Assembly: GCA_009761415.1 (NCBI GenBank)
Contig: QUOL01000017.1
Span: 186,001 to 250,000, forward strand
Origin: Sarcomyxa edulis
Lineage: Eukaryota; Basidiomycota; Agaricomycetes; Agaricales; Mycenaceae
Length of the DNA stretch: 64,000 nt
Reading direction: 5' to 3'
Part shown: positions 58,301 to 64,000 of the stretch, in pieces
Numbering within the stretch: the stretch's first letter is position 1
Layout of the letters: each line of letters opens with the position of its first letter
Notes under the pieces: model-generated
What the model was told of the DNA's origin: nothing
Databases searched by the model: none
What the model saw: only the letters and a program-made list of their open reading frames with translations
Translations under genes and position numbers: made by a program

Positions 58301-59527
58301 CGAAAAACATTCATCCAACTGTTGGCCGAGTTTAGACGTTTAGGATCTCATGTTGTGTATGCCGACTTTAGTCGCATATTACTTGCTACCTCGAAGCCTC
58401 CTGGAACGGCTCATGCTTATGCAACCTATATTACCACAGCCGTCACATCACACGAACTTTTCCAACATATATATCTCAACACCGAGCGTTTCTACGACTT
58501 CCTACTCTTCATGGACCAGGCGAATATGGGCGGAGTTGTCTGCGAAGACCCTCTGGCAATAGAGCCACCAACGGAAATATCAATGGAGATGAGATGGAAT
58601 ATTGGCCAGTTCCTTCCACCAGCTATCCAGAAGGATTTCAATGCCGCAGTTCAATTCTTCATTCTCGAATTATTCCATGCGAAGCGAAAGTCTGAGCAGA
58701 CTGTACGAGCGCCTTTACGAAACCTGCAGAATGCTGCTCCAGATGCTACACAACCAGATGCTGTCAAGGTCGTCGAGCAAGACTCAATCAAGGAATTCAT
58801 AGCCCGTCGCCTCACTCGAAAACTCTTGAAAATGGTTGGAAATGTCCAGGAACGATACCAGAATGCCACAGGCGACGGTTCTACCAAAGACTTTGTATTC
58901 CCAGTCCTTCCAGGGAGTCATTTACACTTATCCAACCCGACACTCGAATTTGTAAAATTCACATGTGCCACCTTTGGACTGGCAAAAGAATACCAAGTCG
59001 AAGTGGGGCTCTTGAAGAGGAACATGCTGGAGCTTATTGGGGTTCGAGAATTCGCGAGCGAAGCCATATTCCGCAATCCATGCGAGCCTTTAAGACTATC
59101 GAACGTCCCATGCCGCCACTGTGATGGGCTACGCGACTTCGACTTTTGCCGTGACCCTGAGCTTATGAAGCGCTGGGCTTGCCTCAGTTGTGGCGGCGAG
59201 TATGATCGTACATCTATCGAGATGATCCTCGTGAACATGGTACACTCCCTAGAGCGTACGTTTGCTCAACAGGATCTGCGGTGTGGCAAGTGCAAACAAA
59301 TCCAATCTGACAACGTGTCGCGGTATTGTCAATGTTCCGGGTCATATCAATTCACAGTGAATAAGGTGGATGTTCGGAGGAAGCTCAGGACGATCCTCAA
59401 TGTCGCCAATACTTACCATTTGAAGAACCTCAAGGTATGTCCCCTTCCTCTTATATTCTCGGTTGAATGATGTTCTAATTCGTCCATCGAATAGGATTGT
59501 GCTCAGAATACGTTCAACAGCTGGTAA
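52391..59527 (+). CDS. POL2: DNA polymerase epsilon catalytic subunit
   Basis: This is the leading-strand replicative polymerase. Nine exons (52391-52675, 52730-52855, 52908-53618, 53677-53993, 54059-54239, 54299-54484, 54547-57012, 57065-59434, 59495-59527) sum to 2224 residues in frame. The proofreading motifs are complete: DIE (D309, E311), NGDFFDF (about 397-403) and YSVSDAVAT (about 492). The polymerase motifs are [11 protein letters not shown] (D659), [13 protein letters not shown] and ELDTDGIW (D894, D896). The iron-sulfur CysX ligands are C684, C687, C696 and C780. A PIP box QNKLTQFF lies at about 1211-1218. The tail keeps two Cys clusters (CRHC...CLSC and CGKC...CQC) for the B-subunit and iron-sulfur contacts. 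The N-terminus carries an unusual RGG-rich stretch (about residues 11-46). Three MCB boxes stand upstream. Confidence 0.97.
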
Positions 59528-59911
59528 AAATTTCGGTCATTTTTAATTATAGCATGTTTCATACCTACATCCATCTTGATACCCCCTCATTTCCGCCCAT
59601 GTAACTGTCTATGTACCTATCATGATAAAAAGTGTAACATTATTATCAGTTAAGAGTATAGGGTCCCCCCTCGCGACACTTGACCGATGTCGTGGAAAGC
59701 AGTGACGTCGGGCGCTAAGTCAAATCACGGAAGACTGCTGCGTCCGCTGGCTTCCACATGATATCTGGCATTTCGTGTGCATTCTGCCCAACACCCGAAC
59801 AGCATACAAGGGAATAATATATACTACACAACGCGCGGAACTGCTTCAATGATGATAACCATGAATACATCTTTCTTCCAAACTGTCCATTCTCCCCCAA
59901 ACGAGACGCGT
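59528..59911. other. Intergenic, convergent 3' ends of POL2 and calmodulin
   Basis: These 384 bp contain the two 3' UTRs. The AT-rich part near 59540-59650 is suitable for polyadenylation. I see no gene. Confidence 0.4.
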
Positions 59912-60849
59912 TTACTTGGAGAGCATCATCTAAGAAAAGACGCGGAACATCAGTGCTGATCATAGACTAAATGCTGTCAAAATATGTTCACCTTGACGAA
60001 TTCTATACATGCGCGAAACGAAGACAAGTTCAGCAATCGCCACGATCGGAGAGAGGACGTAGCATGAAAACACACCCTCATAGTTGATTTGACCGTCACC
60101 ATCGACATCGGCTTCACGGATCATAGCATCGACCTCATTATCGGACAGTTTCTCGCCTAATGGATGAACTGAGTACGAAGGACCAATTATAAGAAAAGGA
60201 ACGAAAGACAACTTACCGAGGTTCGTCATGACGTGTCGCAGCTCAGCAGCACTGATATACCCATTCCCATCCTTATCGAATACCTTGAAAGCCTCCTTGA
60301 TCTCCTCCTCGCTATCGGTGTCCCGCATCTTTCGAGCCATCATGGTGAGAAACTCTGGGAAGTCAATAGTACCGTTACTATCCGCCTGTTTGGCGAAATA
60401 CGACAGAGTGTCAACCGATTTGTTAGGATATGAGTAACAACTACTACTCACGTCCACTTCGTTAACCATGTCTTGAAGCTCTGCCTCAGTAGGATTCTGC
60501 CCTAGAGATCTCATAACGACTCCGAGCTCCTTGGTGGTGATTGTGCCATCGCCATCTGTATCGATGCATGCATGTTTAGTGATCGTATACTCCTGATTAG
60601 TCTCCGTACAACTGACCCTTGTCGAATAGCGAGAACGCCTCTTTGAACTCTGTAAAAAAAGTACGAGATGAGTTCGTGCATCGCCCAAGCCAAAATTTAC
60701 AACCCACCAGAAATTTGCTCTGCAGAACGATTGGATAAGAAGATGAACTGCAGATCAGCCTATCTGTACAACGCACCTTCAGACTACAATTACGTCAGGC
60801 ACAGAATTGCGATGAAAATAACGCGAATACTCACCAACTGGTCAGCCAT
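59912..60849 (-). CDS. CMD1: Calmodulin
   Basis: This four-EF-hand calcium sensor is highly conserved: [108 protein letters not shown]. The start at 60849 gives MADQL. The first three exons are 15, 7 and 12 nt (60849-60835, 60783-60777, 60719-60708), yielding MADQLSEEQIS. The last exon holds only MMLSK and TAA (59912-59914), after an intron of about 60 bases. At least eight exons are inferred. All EF-hand loop positions appear normal, so the protein should bind four calcium ions. Confidence 0.95.
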
Positions 60850-61273
60850 AGTTTACTTGTTTTATAGAGGGAAGAGTTTGCGGGGGATTTTTTGTGAAAA
60901 GATGGAAGTTGAGAGCTTCAGAGTGTTGCAAAGTTGCTGCTGCTGCTGTTCTTTCGAGTTTGGGCGGTGAAACGGTCACTTGTTCGTCACGGTCTATTTT
61001 GGCCATCACGGCAATCCCCGTCCACATCAATAATTAGAACACCCATATCAAACCCATATGGCCCATGGAGCGTAGCCGGACACTCTAATGACGCGTAGAC
61101 GGCGAAAATTTTCGAGTATTTAGTATACGAATAATTAAATAGACAAAGGAAAGCTGGGGGAAAGGAAGGCAAGAGTGGGTAGACCAAGTTCGCGCTGCAT
61201 TATAAAAGGGTATATACACTGCGATGAACGAAAATATATATCATCGACATCGACATCGGGAGACCGACACTCG
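60850..61273. other. Intergenic, calmodulin promoter
   Basis: This is about 420 bp upstream of calmodulin and downstream of the WASP gene, both on the minus strand. A TATAAA-like site (60861-60866) lies only about 12 bp before the calmodulin ATG, unusually close for a functional TATA box. No gene is seen. Confidence 0.4.
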
Positions 61274-62830
61274 CTAGTCCCAGTCTTCATCGTCCTCTTC
61301 TTCATCGTCGCTATCACCAAGCTTCTTGTTTCTCAGTAGCAACGCTTCTGCTAGAGCTTGAGTGAGATCGCCTCCTCCTCCACCTGCTGGAGAAGTAGGC
61401 TCTTCCGAGACAGGTGGTGGAGGTGTGGAACGAGCAGGTGACGCGTTAGGGTCCGTTTTCCGAAGGGAATGTATACCTTTACCGGAAATATCGGCAAGGA
61501 GATTGCTTCGACCAGGTTGAGGGGGTGGTAGACCCGCCACAGCTGGTCCTCCTCCGCTTGGTGGAGGTGGCGGAGGTGGTGGTGGAGGAGGCGGAGGACC
61601 AGAGCTTCCACCCATAGGTGGTGGAGGTGGGGGCGGCGGTGGAGGTGGAGGCGGAGGACCAGATGAACCTGATGTCGGAGGGGGAGGTGGGGGTGGGGGA
61701 GGAGCCGTAGGTGGTGCATGAGAGGTACGAGATGCCTGAGGTGGTGGCGGCGGTGGTGGAGGTGCCGTCGCTGAGCTTGCAGGTCGTGGAGGGGGAGGAG
61801 GAGCTCCAGTGCGACCAGAAGGCCGGGGCGGAGCGGGTGGCGGAGGAGGCGTTGAATTACTCTGCGCTGGACCCCGGGCAGGCGGCTGCGGAGGAACTGG
61901 CGCCCGAGGAGGAGGAGGAGGCTGTGAAGCACGCGCAGTTCGAGATGGAGGAGCAGGTGGTGGTGATGGAGGTTTGACCTGCGCAGATACAGGCCGTCGG
62001 GGAGCAGGTGGGGGAGGCGGCTTCTTCTTAGCAGGGCTCTGCTTCGGCACCGCGTTCTGATTTTCCCGAACATAGTCCTTGATGAAGTCAATGTTTTGTT
62101 CGATAATTTCTTTGTCCACGCCAGTACTTTCTAACCGGCCCAGGAATGCAGTCCAAGATGGGTCAACACCTGTAGATGTGAAGCCCGAGTCGGAAACTCC
62201 CATATGCGCGACGTGCACGAAAGAACCTGAAGTCGGTCCTGAAATCATGGATTTATCGATTTTACCACCCTTGGTGACTTTCTTTTTCTTCTCGGACTGG
62301 GGTTTCGCTGGGAAGCAATGGGTCAGTATGAGAAGTGGAAGTGGAACATGAAGTCCAAATTTGACGCACAGGTCTTCGAGTCCTTCTTGTCCTTCTTCGT
62401 CTGAACCTTCTTGAAGAAAGTCTTGGCCTCCCCCTCGTCGACGAACACGAAGCCAATCATGCATTCCTACGAAATAACCATCGTAAGGTCATAGCCCCGC
62501 ATTCAGAGCGTGAACTCTACTCACATCTCCAGCAAAAGAATGAAAGAAGGGTCTATCGGAGAAATACTCGAACCCTTCATACAGTTCATGCTCCCAAATG
62601 ACTCCCCTCGTCCCGTTCAAGTCCACTAGTTTGAAAGTGATGGTGTTCTTTAAGTTATCCTTAGACAAAGCCAAAGCCCCTTGCAATCCTGCATACGACC
62701 ATTTGTCTGGTTCAGGATAAGCGTAATAAATCCGCACGAGGGCAGCTGTGAAGATTTTGTTGGAAGAATTCGGGATGGCAGCTTTGACTTTAGTTTTGTC
62801 GTCTGTGCTGAGCGTAGACTGGGCAGGCAT
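61274..62830 (-). CDS. LAS17: WASP/Las17 actin nucleation-promoting factor
   Basis: This protein activates the Arp2/3 complex at cortical actin patches. The N-terminal WH1 domain (exon 62830-62525 into 62466) reads IFTAALVRIYYAYPEPDKWSYAGLQGALAL and GTRGVIWEHELYEGFEYFSDRPFFHSFAGD, then ECMIGFVFVDEGEAKTFFKKV. A basic stretch and a CRIB-like region (SMISGPTSGSFVHVAHMG) follow. Next comes about 200 residues of proline-rich sequence, with runs up to 14 Pro, for profilin and SH3 binding. The end has a WH2 motif (NLLADISGKGIHSLRKT), a central helix (LTQALAEALLLRNKKLG) and an acidic tail ending DDEDWD. All modules of the family are present in order, so it should be functional. A second intron removes the segment around 62310-62370. 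Confidence 0.92.
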
Positions 62831-63711
62831 TGGAGGCGTTCCAGTGTAGATAGATGGATGTTCTGGGGATGAATTGTTGTTTCGTCAAAGGTCGGGCTCC
62901 CCGTCGGAGGGTATATTATTATGGTGGCGCGGAAACAAAAGGCTGTAGCCGCTGCGCTGCTGCGAACCTCCATCATCTAAATCACTTCATTTCCACTTGG
63001 TTTCAGTTCTCTCGGGAACTCCTCTGGCATGGCAGGAGGTCTACAAATGGTCAGTTCGAGGGTTATGAATGACCTACAGGATGCATGCAAAAGTCTAAGC
63101 ATCCATGCTGAGATTGACACTTGGAATGAATGCCACTAATGTTGTCGGTGCACATATTACTCTCTACTTGTAAATCCTAATTTCTGCCTCTACAGCTACA
63201 TTGCCTGCTGCCTTGGATACTCCTACTACGCCGAAGAAGGCAAAGTTGACCGGCACTGCTGCGCCATTCCAGTGGACATCGAGAATTTGTCCTGATCCAA
63301 GAGTATCCTCCATTGCTATCACGAATCATGCTGGTCGACAAGACGCGTATGACTGAGTAGCGAGGAAATCTGGGTATGTTCTCTGTCATGTCAATCAGGA
63401 TGCATCGTTGTTATCGATTCTCGTGTTGGGGCAGCGTGGCGACTCGAGAAGCTTGCTGGACCGTTGGCTTAGCTGGTCTCACCAGATATGAACCAGTGAG
63501 AACCCAGGTCTCTTTCAATGTCAATGCTATGACGCCTTTTACATGTTTTATCTGCTTCTCAAACTATTAGGGATGTCAGAGGTAGCAGAAGATCGAACAC
63601 TTGCACGCCACTTTGTCTAAGTGGGACGCCGTCGTAAACGACTAAAGGTCACCAAATATACCGATAGATCAATACTGTCTCAAGCTAGAAGTTTACAGTC
63701 GCAGTTTGAAA
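62831..63711. other. Intergenic; possible small plus-strand gene
   Basis: This is the WASP promoter and the 3' flank of the oxoprolinase gene. On the plus strand an ATG at about 63030 (MAGG...) and a CTCTACAG acceptor at about 63197 could be joined to give a Cys/Tyr-rich or a Pro/Lys-rich short peptide, depending on the frame. Neither has recognisable relatives, and I do not call a gene. Confidence 0.25.
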
Positions 63712-64000
63712 TCAAAATCCTGCTTGAGCCGCAGCTCTCTCCGCGATACTACCTCTAGGTTCCCAAGCTTTGACATGAGGAACGCCGTCGAACCCTCGAT
63801 CTTCTCCGCCCCCCTCAACTGCACCCCAGGCACCCGCCCCAGGAGTCTCGATCAACAGACGATCACCCTTTCCCATCCAAACAGTCGCTTTGCCCCCGAT
63901 ATTTATTTCGCGCGTCCGGGTCTTGCAATCTTCAGAGTCGTCATCATCTGTAAGATCGCCATCTTCCTGCCGTAGTTTTTTCAACCAGGTATTGCGTCCG
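63712..64000 (-). CDS. OXP1: 5-oxoprolinase, C-terminal end only
   Basis: This is the last 95 codons of a hydantoinase B-type domain. 5-Oxoprolinase hydrolyses pyroglutamate to glutamate using ATP in the glutathione cycle. The open frame runs in from the window edge (RNTWLKKLRQEDGD) and shows NIGGKATVWMGKGDRLLIETPGAGAWG, the hallmark of the C-terminus, then ends ERAAAQAGF, TGA at 63712-63714. The rest of the gene lies beyond the window. Confidence 0.85.
   Translation of the reverse strand, partial: GRNTWLKKLRQEDGDLTDDDDSEDCKTRTREINIGGKATVWMGKGDRLLIETPGAGAWGAVEGGGEDRGFDGVPHVKAWEPRGSIAERAAAQAGF

Noticed and set aside
61351..62091. Long His/Leu/Arg-rich frame opposite in phase to the WASP proline runs
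   Set aside because: It is a shadow of the polyproline codons. The WASP frame shows WH1, WH2 and acidic modules in order.

Overview
The window comes from a filamentous basidiomycete fungus, most likely an Agaricomycete. Genes lie close together on both strands and carry many short (about 50-70 nt) GT-AG introns. Several families typical of mushrooms are present: F-box proteins, P450s of the fungal PPGPKGLPIVGN type, family 90 glycosyltransferases, YbhE-like propeller lactonases and a mushroom-type seven-helix membrane protein. Housekeeping genes (Mo25/Hym1, DNA polymerase epsilon, PNKP, calmodulin, WASP/Las17, 5-oxoprolinase) confirm a fungal nuclear chromosome. No rRNA, tRNA, CRISPR array or prokaryotic operon was found.

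Layout. 0-2.5 kb: 3' part of a Mo25 gene, then a 529-bp inverted-repeat element with a 3-bp target duplication. 2.5-15 kb: a metabolic block holding a P450 relic, a secreted berberine-bridge-type FAD oxidoreductase, and two tandemly duplicated P450 genes separated by an F-box gene. 15-20 kb: a TRIC-like membrane protein and a divergent pair, a carboxymuconate-cyclase-like propeller lactonase and a secreted intradiol dioxygenase. 20.5-21.9 kb: an intronless gene resembling the N-terminal pore-forming domain of bacterial Cry delta-endotoxins. 22.3-23.9 kb: a kinase-like protein lacking the catalytic Asp. 24.3-30.2 kb: two paralogous propeller lactonases (minus) flanking two paralogous F-box-like genes (plus). 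31-48 kb: another F-box protein, an EthD-like protein, a GT90 glycosyltransferase, an alpha/beta hydrolase, a seven-helix membrane protein, and a fused carboxymuconolactone-decarboxylase/enol-lactone hydrolase. 49.9-64 kb: conserved core genes PNKP, POL2, calmodulin, WASP and the 3' end of 5-oxoprolinase.

How the genes may work together. The intradiol dioxygenase, the cyclase-like lactonase and the decarboxylase-hydrolase fusion match consecutive ring-cleavage, lactonising and decarboxylating/hydrolysing steps of the beta-ketoadipate route for aromatic compounds. The FAD oxidoreductase and P450 pair could form a small oxidative module. PNKP and POL2 are neighbours with repair and replication roles, and POL2 carries three phased ACGCGT (MCB) boxes just upstream of its start.

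Exon borders were read by eye from splice consensus and family conservation. For POL2, the kinase-like gene, the decarboxylase fusion, the EthD-like gene, the TRIC-like gene, the 31-33 kb F-box gene and the two F-box-like paralogs, summed exon lengths keep the reading frame. Others are approximate inside.
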